Shown here piece after piece: positions 1-7,616 of a stretch of 64,000 nucleotides of DNA; the first letter of the stretch is position 1, and every line of letters starts with the position of its first letter. The stretch comes from Streptosporangium album (GTDB lineage: Bacteria; Actinomycetota; Actinomycetes; Streptosporangiales; Streptosporangiaceae): the NCBI RefSeq assembly GCF_014203795.1, contig NZ_JACHJU010000001.1, forward strand, positions 4,588,001 to 4,652,000. Direction: 5' to 3'. The notes below the pieces were generated by a model that was not told the DNA's origin, did no database searches, and saw nothing but the letters and a program-made list of their open reading frames with translations. Both the position numbers and the translations under genes were made by a program.

Positions 1-2
1 TG

Positions 3-113
3 CGCGAGGGCCTGCTGGAGAGCCCGCTCGTGCCCTGGCAGGCGACGCTCGACGTGATGGGTCTGCTGGACGAGGTCCGTGCGCAGGTGGGGGTGCGCTT
101 CCCCGGCGAGTGA
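3..113 (+). CDS. Gfo/Idh/MocA-family oxidoreductase, C-terminal end (partial)
   Basis: Only the last 36 codons are inside the window; the gene begins upstream. The visible tail contains EGLLESPLVPW and ends LDEVRAQVGVRFPGE before TGA. This is the usual C-terminal helix of NAD(P)-dependent Gfo/Idh/MocA sugar or inositol dehydrogenase-like proteins, which commonly close with a 'EGL.ESP..P...T..VM...DE.R.Q.G' pattern. The catalytic domain is not visible, so the substrate is unknown. A copy of the structured repeat element starts about 40 bases behind the stop codon. Confidence 0.6.
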   Translation, partial: REGLLESPLVPWQATLDVMGLLDEVRAQVGVRFPGE

Positions 114-154
114 GGTCGTGCGGGGCGCGGAGGTGAGGGTGTTTCCGCTGCCCT

Positions 155-516
155 TTGAGGTGTTTCCCGGGTGGGCCCGAGGGGTTTTCGCTGTCCGCGC
201 TGTGGGTGTTCCGGGCTGTGGGTGTTCCGGGTTTTCGGTGTTCGCGCTGCGGTGGGTGGGTGTTCCGGCCGGCCGTCGCAGTCACCGTCCGGTGTTTCAG
301 GCCTCCGGCCTGGCGGGCGCGGTGGTTGCGCTTTTTTATAAGCCGGCCGGAACACCCACCCACCTCCGCGCCACTCCGTCTCGCCGTACGGCGTGCGGAC
401 CGTAGCCGCTCCCTTTCCGGCCGCCCAGTGGGCTCGCTGACGCTGAAGCAATCCGCGCCGGGGCCGTTCAGGATGACTCGCCGTAGCTTGCAGCCTCGCT
501 CTCCCGCCACTTCAGG
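155..516 (+). repeat. Gene-tail structured repeat, copy 1
   Basis: This is one of three related blocks; it is written here in the gene-sense direction and matches the reverse complement of copies 2 and 3. Its core is a perfect 23-bp inverted repeat (arms 251-273 and 342-364, beginning GGTGGGTGGGTGTTCCGG) around a 68-base loop. The loop holds a small hairpin, CAGGCC-TCC-GGCCTG, at 298-312. Shared flanks include the segment around GCCGTACGGCG and a CGCTGACGCTGAAGCAAT box. The block starts about 40 bases after the stop of the oxidoreductase. Open frames run through it, but they follow from the high GC content and are not conserved in all copies, so I do not call a protein. It also covers most of the gene-free stretch 114-564. 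Confidence 0.85.
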
Positions 517-564
517 GTCGCTCGCCGTAGATCGATGTTGCACGGTGCCGACCTTCCGCAGTCC

Positions 565-882
565 TCTCTGCCCGCCGTACCCGTCGATGAGGGAGACGAT
601 CCTCGGACCGGCATAGCTGATCTGGTCGCCAGCGGCCACATCGGTACCGATGTCGCGGACTGGCTGGCGGCATGGTTCGACCACCTTGCCCCCTACCTGC
701 CAGACCAGCCGCGGCTCCGCCTCCTGCATGGCGACGCCGGTCGCACCAACCTGCCGGCCGATTCCGAGACCGGGAAGTTGACCGCCCTCATCGACTGGGG
801 AGACGCATCCTGGGCCGATCCCGCGACGGACTTCGCGAAGCTGCCCCTCCGGGCAGTCACATATGCGCTGCGGGGCTACCTG
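565..882 (+). pseudogene. Aminoglycoside phosphotransferase-like fragment (broken gene)
   Basis: The frame reads like the C-terminal half of an APH/phosphotransferase-family enzyme. It has the catalytic Brenner-type motif LLHGDAGRTN, followed by the metal-binding IDWGDASWADP and then DFAKLPLRAV. These families transfer phosphate from ATP to small molecules. The N-terminal kinase lobe with the ATP-binding lysine is missing, and there is no sound start. Similarity stops abruptly near 880, after ...ALRGY, where a different gene (murJ-like) takes over in another frame. I conclude that this is a decayed fragment. The family call is firm; the original substrate cannot be known. Confidence 0.75.
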
Positions 883-1780
883 GCTGCTGGACGCCTACAC
901 GGCGGCGAACGTCACCCCCAATGCCATCTACGAACTGGTGACAGGCGGCGCGCTGGCCGGCGTGATGGTCCCGTTGCTGGTCAGAGTGGCCGCCGATAGC
1001 GACATCGACAGTGATCTGTTCACCCGGCGGCTCCAACTGCCCTACGCCGTTATCGCGGTGACGGTCATCACCGGGGTGCTGCCCAGGATGAGCAGGTCCG
1101 CGGCCGACCATGATCTCGCCCGGATCACCGCCGATCTGTCCCAGAGTCTCCGGCTGACCGGCGTCGTGCTGGTGCCGGTGGCCGCCGGGCTCATCGTGCT
1201 CGGCCCGCAACTCGCAACCGTGCTGTTCGCCCATGGCAATGCCTCACCCGCCGCGGCCCAGCTGACCGGCTCCGTGCTCGCCGCCTACGGATTCGCGCTG
1301 GTCCCCTTTGCCGCCTACCAGGTCATGTTGCGAGTTTTCTACGCCCTCGGCGACCCCCGCACTCCGGCGCTGCTCAGCGTCGGGGTCTCGGCCGTCACGA
1401 TAGTCACCTGCCTGGCCGTTACCCGGCTCACATCGGGGCCGGACCTGGTCATCGCGCTCGCCGCGTGCTCCGCCATCGCCTATACCGCCGGACTTCTCGT
1501 CACCGCCCAGGTGCTCCGTCGCCGGATCGGCCGGGTCGACGGACATCGGCTCCTCAGCACGCACACCCGGATGCTGATCGCCGCGACTCTCGCCGGGCTC
1601 GCCGCCGCCGGTACGGTAGGCGCCCTCAGCGCGGCCGCCGGGACGGACTGGGCAGGCTCACTCGTCACCGTCTGCGCTGCGACCCTCGCTGGAGGGGGGC
1701 TCTACGCACTCGCCGCACGCGGGCTCCGCATCACCGAGTTCACGTCACTGACCGCAGCCTTGCGGATCGGCAACACCTGA
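883..1780 (+). pseudogene. MurJ/MviN-family lipid II flippase, internally deleted remnant
   Basis: From LLDAYTAANVTPNAIYE onward the frame matches the MurJ/MviN family of polytopic flippases that move lipid-linked peptidoglycan precursors. The N-terminus (first helix) is missing. After VPLLVRVAAD (about 1000) the sequence jumps directly to the mid-protein signature RRLQLPYAVIAVTVITGVLP, which normally lies some 200 residues further on. The rest is a good match to the C-terminal helices (VFYALGDPRTPAL and following). At about 300 residues it is far shorter than the more than 500 expected. With no start of its own and an upstream APH fragment fused to it, this is best read as a pseudogene made by two deletions. 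Confidence 0.8.
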
Positions 1781-1901
1781 CGACAGCGATCGGATACGCC
1801 GACCTCCACCCGAGGATGGACGGTAGCGACCCGACCCGGCCGCCCCTCACCCTTGAGATGCCCGCGCTTCCTACGGCGCCCGACCTTGCGCTCCTTTCAG
1901 A

Positions 1902-2262
1902 GGTGAGGCTTCAGCTGCGGCGATCAGCGCTGCGCCGGTCTGTCACGGATTGCTTCAGCGTCAGTGGGTCCGCTGGGCGGTCCGGAAGCGAGCGGCTACG
2001 GCGTGCAGGCCGTACGGCGAGGCAGGCGTGGCGCGGAGGTGGGTGGGTGTTCCGGCCGGCGTATCAAAGGACCGCGACCGTCGCGCCCGCCAGGCCGGAG
2101 GCCTGAAACACCGGAGCGCAACTGAGACGGCCGGCCGGAACACCCACCCACCGCAGCGCGAACACCGGCAAGCCAGAACGCCCACAGCACGGACCGGAGG
2201 CCAACCGGAACACCCACCCACCGCAGCGCGCACCAGGAACAGCCCCGAAAACGACTCAGACG
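1902..2262 (-). repeat. Gene-tail structured repeat, copy 2
   Basis: This is the second copy of the element, in minus orientation, ending about 36 bases before the stop of the minus-strand ketosynthase. The perfect 23-bp inverted repeat has arms at 2038-2060 and 2130-2152. The loop again contains GGCCGGAGGCC, although the rest of the loop has diverged from copies 1 and 3. An extra half-copy of the right arm (CGGAACACCCACCCACC) sits at about 2206-2222. The remainder of the gene-free stretch 1781-2297 shows nothing else I can identify. Confidence 0.85.
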
Positions 2263-2297
2263 CGGCCCCATCCCAGGCCAGGTGCGGCCCGGGTCTC

Positions 2298-3521
2298 TCA
2301 GGGAGCGGAGGTGAAGACCAGAGAGGCGTTGTGGCCGCCGAATCCGAACGAGTTGGTCAGCGCCGTCGTCAGCCGGCCGCGCCGCGGCCGGCCGGTGACG
2401 ATGTCGAGTTTGACCTCCGGGTCGAGGTCGTCCAGGTTGCGGGTGGCAGGGATGACTCCGTCGCGGATCGCGAGAATCGCGGAGATCGCCCCCAGTGACC
2501 CGGCTGCGCCGCACAGGTGGCCGGTCATCGACTTGGTCGCGGTGACGGCCGGATGCGTTCCGATCGCCTCGGCGATCGAGCATGCCTCGGTCAGGTCCCC
2601 GGCCGGGGTGGAGGTGGCGTGGGCGTGCACGTGCTCGACGTCGAGCGCGTCCAGGCCGGCGGAGACCAGCGCCATTCGCAGGGCGCGCACCTGCCCGTCC
2701 GTGTGACCCCCGGTGATGTGATGGGCGTCGGACGTGATGCCCGCACCGGCCAGCGTCGCGTGGACACGGGCACCACGGGCCGCTGCGAAGTCGGCACGCT
2801 CCAGGACGACCAGAGCGGCTCCCTCACCGAGGACGAACCCGTCCCGCGCCGTGTCGAAGGGCCGAGAGGCCTCCTGCGGCGCGTCGTTGCGGGTGGAGAG
2901 TGCCCTGGCCTGGGCGAAGCCGGCGAGGGTGAGCGGGTGGACGCACGCCTCGGCGCCGCCCGCGATGACGACGTCGGCCCGGCCGAGACGGATGAGGTCC
3001 AGGCCCATCGCGATAGCCTCGGCCCCCGAGGCGCAGGCGCTCACCGGAGTGTGGGCGCCACCGCGGGCGCCGAACTCGATGCTGACCACGGCGGCGGGCC
3101 CGTTGGGCATCAGCATCGGAACGGTGTACGGCGAGACCTTCCGCGCCCCGGAGGCCTCCAGGACGTCATTCTGAGCCAGAGTGCTCAGCACCCCGCCGAC
3201 CCCGGTGCCGATGACCACCGCCAGCCGCTCGGGTTCCGTCTCCGGGGTTCCGGCGTCGGCCCATGCCTCGTGTGCCGCGATCAGGGCGATCTGCTGGCAG
3301 CGGTCCAGCCGTCGGGCCTTCACCCGGCCGAGCACCTCAGCGGGCTCCACCTGTAGCCGGCCCGCGATCCGCACCGGCAGGTCGGCCGCCCACTCTTCCT
3401 CGATGGGGCCGATCCCGGACCGCCCGGCCAGCAGGGCGGCCCATGTGGAGGCCACATCACCGCCCAACGGTGTCGTGGCGCCCAGTCCCGTGACCACCGC
3501 ATCAGTTCTATCGGCCACCAT
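2298..3521 (-). CDS. Beta-ketoacyl-[acyl-carrier-protein] synthase, FabF/KASII type
   Basis: A 407-residue condensing enzyme that would extend an acyl chain by decarboxylative Claisen condensation with malonyl-ACP. The catalytic set is complete: Cys163 in SACASGAEA, His301 in HATSTPAGD, Lys330 and His335 in KSMTGH. The C-terminal SFGFGGHN glycine loop is also present. The ATG at 3521 is preceded by AAAGGGGG; an upstream in-frame extension (MWIGAG...) lacks a ribosome site. The gene stands alone, with no ACP, ketoreductase or chain-length factor beside it. It may be a second fatty-acid KAS or a stray polyketide ketosynthase; the HAHATSTP motif, where NAHGTSTP is usual, is slightly divergent. 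Repeat copies 2 and 3 lie on either side. Confidence 0.85.
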   Translation of the reverse strand: MVADRTDAVVTGLGATTPLGGDVASTWAALLAGRSGIGPIEEEWAADLPVRIAGRLQVEPAEVLGRVKARRLDRCQQIALIAAHEAWADAGTPETEPERLAVVIGTGVGGVLSTLAQNDVLEASGARKVSPYTVPMLMPNGPAAVVSIEFGARGGAHTPVSACASGAEAIAMGLDLIRLGRADVVIAGGAEACVHPLTLAGFAQARALSTRNDAPQEASRPFDTARDGFVLGEGAALVVLERADFAAARGARVHATLAGAGITSDAHHITGGHTDGQVRALRMALVSAGLDALDVEHVHAHATSTPAGDLTEACSIAEAIGTHPAVTATKSMTGHLCGAAGSLGAISAILAIRDGVIPATRNLDDLDPEVKLDIVTGRPRRGRLTTALTNSFGFGGHNASLVFTSAP

Positions 3522-3801
3522 CAGCCGCCCCCTTTGAAAGATACTTCTCTCCGAGAAACCACAGCAGGATGCTCCTGCCCCGATCCACACTGTCAGGGCG
3601 GCAGCCGGTCTGGCAGGTACGGTGGCCGACGAAGATGGCGGGCCAAAATTTGTCGGAAACCCACATGATCACGGCAGCCAGCACCACCGTACCCGGCGCT
3701 TCCCACCACCTCTACGCCACTCGGCCCTCCGGCCTGGCCGTACCCGAAGCTTCCCCTCTTTTACAGTGCTCGGCCCTGAGGTTCCCTTACGGTGCTCGGC
3801 C

Positions 3802-4285
3802 CTGAAGTGGTGGGAGAGGGAGGCTTCAGCGGCGGCGACCGGCTCTGAACGGCCCCGCGCGGATTGCTTCAGCGTCAGAGGGTCCGCTGGGCGGCCCGGA
3901 AGCGAGCGACTACGGTTCGCACGCCGTACGGCGAGACGGAGTGGCGCGGAGGTGGGTGGGTGTTCCGGCCGGCTTGTAAAAAAGCGCAACCACCGCGCCC
4001 GCCAGGCCGGAGGCCTGAAACACCGGACGGTGACTGCGACGGCCGGCCGGAACACCCACCCACCGCAGCGCGAACACCGAAACCCCGGAACACCCGCAGC
4101 GCGAACACCGAAACCCCGGAACACCCGCAGCGCGGACACCGAAACCCCGGAACACCCGCAGCGCGGACACCGAAACCCCGGAACACCCGCAGCGCGAACA
4201 GCGAAAACCCGGAGTCCCCAGCCCGGAACACCGCTGCGCGAACAGCGACAGACCTCCAGTCCGAACCACCCGGGAAACGCCGCAA
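3802..4285 (-). repeat. Gene-tail structured repeat, copy 3 (with tandem array)
   Basis: The third and longest copy is in minus orientation and ends about 18 bases before the stop of the unknown gene at 4304. The perfect 23-bp arms are at 3951-3973 and 4042-4064, and the 68-base loop is nearly identical to copy 1 (inverted). Copies 1 and 3 also share the outer parts, for example CTGAAGTGG at 3802 against its complement at 507-515. A 31-bp tandem array follows the right arm. The rest of the gene-free stretch 3522-4303 holds the upstream region of the ketosynthase gene and no gene I can support. Confidence 0.85.
4072..4225. repeat. 31-bp tandem repeat array
   Basis: Four near-identical 31-bp units start at 4072, 4103, 4134 and 4165, and a degenerate fifth starts at 4196. 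The unit begins GAACACCGAAACCCCGG; units 3 and 4 begin GGACACC. The units abut with no spacers. The period is not a multiple of three, so coding is unlikely. Copy 1 has only a shortened, degenerate version (GGGTGTTCCGGG repeats at about 206-240 in sense orientation). Confidence 0.9.
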
Positions 4286-4303
4286 GGACACGGGGACAAG
4301 GGC

Positions 4304-4909
4304 TCAGACGCGGGCCCAGTCGTGACGCTTCAGGAAGAAACGCTCACCGGCGGCGTACTCGGCGAAGGCCTCCTGAACAGCACCGAGGTCGGAGACGTGC
4401 GTGCGGAGCATCAGGTCCCGGACACTGTCCTTGTACTCCAGTTCGTAGCCCGTGATCTCAGGAGACACCTGGACGAAGTGCTCGCCGAAGACGACCAGCG
4501 CGGTGAACGGGTTCTGCGGCGACAGGGCGGCCAGCGCGTCGGCCACCAGCCGCAGGTCCGGGTCGACCACGATCATCCCGTCGCCCGTGTGCATCTGCAT
4601 GCCGGGGTAGACGCCCAGGGGTGCCAGGTTGTGCACCAGCCCCCGCTGCGGGTCGCAGCAGACCAGACCGCACTCGCGGGCCACGGCGAAGACCTCGCCC
4701 GACACCTCGTCGGCCCGCTCCGGCTCCACGGTCACCAGGGCGTACGCCGGAAAGGCCTGCGCGACCCCGGCCAGCCGCCCGGCGAACTCCGCCACTCCAG
4801 GATGCGGCCCGGCGGCAGGCTCTCCCCGGCGGAGCGCCCGGAAGACGCTCTCCGCCCGTTCCCTGGTGATCGGCTCGGGCTCGTGCCAGACGGCCAGTTC
4901 TACGCTCAC
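4304..4909 (-). CDS. Unknown protein of 201 residues
   Basis: The GTG start at 4909 gives MSVELAVWHEPEPITRERAE, a soluble acidic protein without signal or membrane segments. I do not recognise a family with certainty. The N-terminal pattern (V.LAVW..P.PIT...A...F..L..G) resembles uncharacterised actinobacterial proteins. The middle has a hydrophobic strand pattern, ALVVFGEHFVQVSPE, and the end is rich in aromatic and basic residues (FFLKRHDWARV). It is flanked downstream by repeat copy 3 and upstream by a broken mscL. No function is assigned. Confidence 0.7.
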   Translation of the reverse strand: MSVELAVWHEPEPITRERAESVFRALRRGEPAAGPHPGVAEFAGRLAGVAQAFPAYALVTVEPERADEVSGEVFAVARECGLVCCDPQRGLVHNLAPLGVYPGMQMHTGDGMIVVDPDLRLVADALAALSPQNPFTALVVFGEHFVQVSPEITGYELEYKDSVRDLMLRTHVSDLGAVQEAFAEYAAGERFFLKRHDWARV

Positions 4910-5002
4910 AGTCCCATCGTCCTACAGCCGGAAGGCACACGGGTCGCAGCCGAGATGCTCCGGGAGAAATCCAAGTTCCCGGGCCGGCGAACGCGGTGTC
5001 GA

Positions 5003-5236
5003 TCACACAGGGGGCTTGTCGGCGGCGCGGACCTGGGACAGCTCAACAGTGCAGAAGGCGCAGCGGCTGGCCTTGACGGGGATGTCGCTGAGGCACTCCG
5101 GGCACTCCTTCTCGGCGGCGGCCTTGTCCCGGTCGAAGAAGGCGACGACCCGGGTCATCGGCATCACGACCAGCCAGTAGACGACCGCGGCGATGATCAG
5201 GAAGCTCAGTACGTGGTTGACGAAGTCGCCGTACAT
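5003..5236 (-). pseudogene. mscL: mscL, large-conductance mechanosensitive channel, C-terminal remnant
   Basis: MYGDFVNHVLSFLIIAAVVYW is the loop-to-TM2 segment of MscL. It is followed by the typical actinobacterial tail with KECPECLSDIPVKA and a second Cys pair (CAFC), which gives a zinc-ribbon-like end. Similarity extends a few codons upstream (KVNGAEF), then an in-frame TGA lies about 20 codons before the Met. The pore-lining TM1 and the N-terminal amphipathic helix are absent in every frame of 5237-5510. A channel cannot form without TM1, so I call a 5'-truncated pseudogene, although an expressed 77-residue protein is possible from the ATG. Confidence 0.8.
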
Positions 5237-5510
5237 GAATTCGGCGCCGTTGACCTTCGCGGCCGCCGGATGGCCCGCTCGTCGACAGCTTCATCCCGCC
5301 TCCCAGAGGGCCGGAACGGCCGCGCCGATCACCGGCGGGCAGGGGTTTGGGAGGCCGGCGCCCGCGGGTATTCCCACTGTCGCGTCAGCGCCGTGCCACC
5401 CGAGTGGACACTGTCGGCCAATGGGACCGAGTTCACAGTGACAAGGGTGGGAATGTGTGCATGATCAGGAGAGCATGGGGCATGTTTCTCCACCGCTGAA
5501 GGGCGGTGTA

Positions 5511-7616
5511 ATGATCGAGATTTGGCCGGGTGACCCCTACCCCCTTGGGGCCACCTATGACGGCGCGGGGACCAACTTCGCGCTCTTTACCGAGGCCGCG
5601 GAGCGGGTCGAGCTGTGCCTGTTCGACGAGGACAACCAGGAGACCAGGGTCCCGTTCACCGAGTGCGAGGGCTACGTATGGCACGGTTACCTGCCGCGCG
5701 TCGGTCCCGGGCAACGGTACGGCTACCGCGTGCACGGTCCGTACGACCCGGAGCGCGGGCTCCGGTGCAACCCCGCCAAGCTTCTGCTCGACCCGTACGC
5801 CAAGGCGGTGGAGGGGGACGTGAAGTGGGACGAGGCGGTGTACGGTTACCGTTTCGGGGAGCCGGACAGCCGTAACGACGCCGACTCGGCCGACTTCGTC
5901 CCCCGCTCCATCGTGATCAATCCCTTCTTCGGGTGGGGACACGACCGGCCGCCGGCCACGCCGTACCACAACACGGTGATCTACGAGGCACACGTCAAGG
6001 GCCTGACCGTCAACCATCCGAAGATCCCTGAGCGGATCCGCGGGACCTACGCCGCACTCGGCCATCCGGAGATCATCGATCATCTGACCGCGCTCGGGGT
6101 GACGGCGGTCGAGCTCATGCCGGTCCACCAGTTCGTCACCGACCACGTCCTGGCCGAGCGGGGGCTGACCAACTACTGGGGTTACAACAGCATCGGGTTC
6201 TTCGCCCCGCACAACGCCTATTCGAGCACCGGCCAGCGCGGTGGGCAGGTGCTGGAGTTCAAGGCCATGGTGAAGGCGCTGCACGAGGCGAACATCGAGG
6301 TCATCCTCGATGTGGTCTACAACCACACGGCAGAGGGCAACCACCTGGGTCCGACGCTGAGCATGCGCGGGATCGACAACCCCAACTACTACCGGCTGGT
6401 CGACAGCGACAAGCGCTACCACATGGACACCACCGGGACCGGCAACAGCCTGTTCATGCGCTCCCCGCACGTACTCCAGATGATCATGGACTCGCTCCGC
6501 TACTGGGTCATCGAGATGCACGTGGACGGGTTCCGGTTCGACCTGGCGGCGACGCTCGCACGGGAACTGCACGAGGTGGACCGGCTGAGCGCCTTCTTCG
6601 ACCTGGTCCAGCAGGACCCCGTGCTGTCGCAGGTCAAGCTGATCGCCGAGCCGTGGGACGTCGGTCCGGGAGGCTACCAGGTGGGCAACTTCCCCGCCCG
6701 GTGGACCGAGTGGAACGGCATGTACCGCGACACCATCCGCGACCTGTGGCGCGGTGAGCCCGCCTCCCTCCCCGAGTTCGCCTCGCGGCTGACCGGCTCC
6801 AGCGACCTCTACCAGGACGACAGCCGCCGCCCCGCCGCCTCGATCAACTTCGTCACCTGCCACGACGGGTTCTCCCTGCAGGACCTCGTCTCCTACAACG
6901 GCAAGCACAACGAGGCCAACGGCGAACACAACCGGGACGGCACCGACGACAACCGGTCCTGGAACTGCGGCGCGGAGGGACCGGCCTCGCTCGCGATCGA
7001 GTCGTTGCGCGAGCAGCAGAAGCGCAACTTCCTGACCACGCTGTTCCTGTCCCAGGGCGTGCCGATGATCTCTCACGGCGACGAGCTGGGGCGCACCCAG
7101 CAGGGCAACAACAACGTCTACTGCCAGGACAACGAGCTGAGCTGGGTGGACTGGTCCGACATCCGGGAGAACTGGCTGCTGCTGGAGTTCACCCGGCGGC
7201 TGGCCAAGCTCCGCGCCGACCATCCGGTCTTCCGGCGGCGGCGGTTCTTCTACGGCAGGCCGGTGCGGGGCTCGGAGGACAACCTCAGCGACATCGCCTG
7301 GCTCACCCCGCAGGGGGAGAAGATGACCGACGCCGACTGGAACGTGGGCTACGCCAAGTCGCTGGCGGTCTTCCTGAACGGCGACGCCATCACCGAGCCG
7401 GACCGGCGGGGGCGGCAGATCACCGACGACTCGTTCCTGATGCTGTTCAACGCCCACCACGACGTCATCAAATTCACGATTCCCAAGGACTACGGCGACA
7501 TGTGGCTGACGGAGATCGACACGGCGATGCCGATCACAGTGGACACCCGGCTCTGCCGGGCGGGCGAGGACGTGCCGGTGGTCGGCAGGTCGGTGCGGGT
7601 GTTGCGGCGTGTCTGA
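5511..7616 (+). CDS. treX: Glycogen debranching enzyme TreX/GlgX
   Basis: A 701-residue GH13 isoamylase-type enzyme that hydrolyses alpha-1,6 branches of glycogen to release maltooligosaccharides. An N-terminal CBM48-like region (FALFTEAAERVELCLFDE) precedes the barrel. GH13 motifs are visible: VILDVVYNH, DGFRFDLAA (nucleophile Asp), LIAEPWDVG (acid Glu) and CHDGFSLQD. The ATG at 5511 has GAAGGGCGG in front; the upstream frame back to 5457 is not needed. The last 8 bases overlap treY, so it belongs to a treX-treY-treZ operon and the linear glucans it frees are the TreY substrate. That context favours the name treX over glgX. Confidence 0.93.
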   Translation: MIEIWPGDPYPLGATYDGAGTNFALFTEAAERVELCLFDEDNQETRVPFTECEGYVWHGYLPRVGPGQRYGYRVHGPYDPERGLRCNPAKLLLDPYAKAVEGDVKWDEAVYGYRFGEPDSRNDADSADFVPRSIVINPFFGWGHDRPPATPYHNTVIYEAHVKGLTVNHPKIPERIRGTYAALGHPEIIDHLTALGVTAVELMPVHQFVTDHVLAERGLTNYWGYNSIGFFAPHNAYSSTGQRGGQVLEFKAMVKALHEANIEVILDVVYNHTAEGNHLGPTLSMRGIDNPNYYRLVDSDKRYHMDTTGTGNSLFMRSPHVLQMIMDSLRYWVIEMHVDGFRFDLAATLARELHEVDRLSAFFDLVQQDPVLSQVKLIAEPWDVGPGGYQVGNFPARWTEWNGMYRDTIRDLWRGEPASLPEFASRLTGSSDLYQDDSRRPAASINFVTCHDGFSLQDLVSYNGKHNEANGEHNRDGTDDNRSWNCGAEGPASLAIESLREQQKRNFLTTLFLSQGVPMISHGDELGRTQQGNNNVYCQDNELSWVDWSDIRENWLLLEFTRRLAKLRADHPVFRRRRFFYGRPVRGSEDNLSDIAWLTPQGEKMTDADWNVGYAKSLAVFLNGDAITEPDRRGRQITDDSFLMLFNAHHDVIKFTIPKDYGDMWLTEIDTAMPITVDTRLCRAGEDVPVVGRSVRVLRRV

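Noticed and set aside
79-616. Open frames through repeat copies 1-3 as a conserved small protein family
   Set aside because: Frames through copies 1 and 3 look alike only because the DNA is nearly identical. Copy 2 does not keep them, no ribosome sites are present, and the composition (Arg/Pro/Gly/Ala) is that of GC-rich non-coding DNA.
3569-3805. Small gene upstream of the ketosynthase
   Set aside because: The frame has no ribosome site and runs into repeat-flank sequence; a short hydrophobic stretch on the other strand is too small to call a relic.
4072-4225. Possible CRISPR array
   Set aside because: The 31-bp units abut directly with no unique spacers, and no cas genes are nearby; it is a simple tandem repeat.
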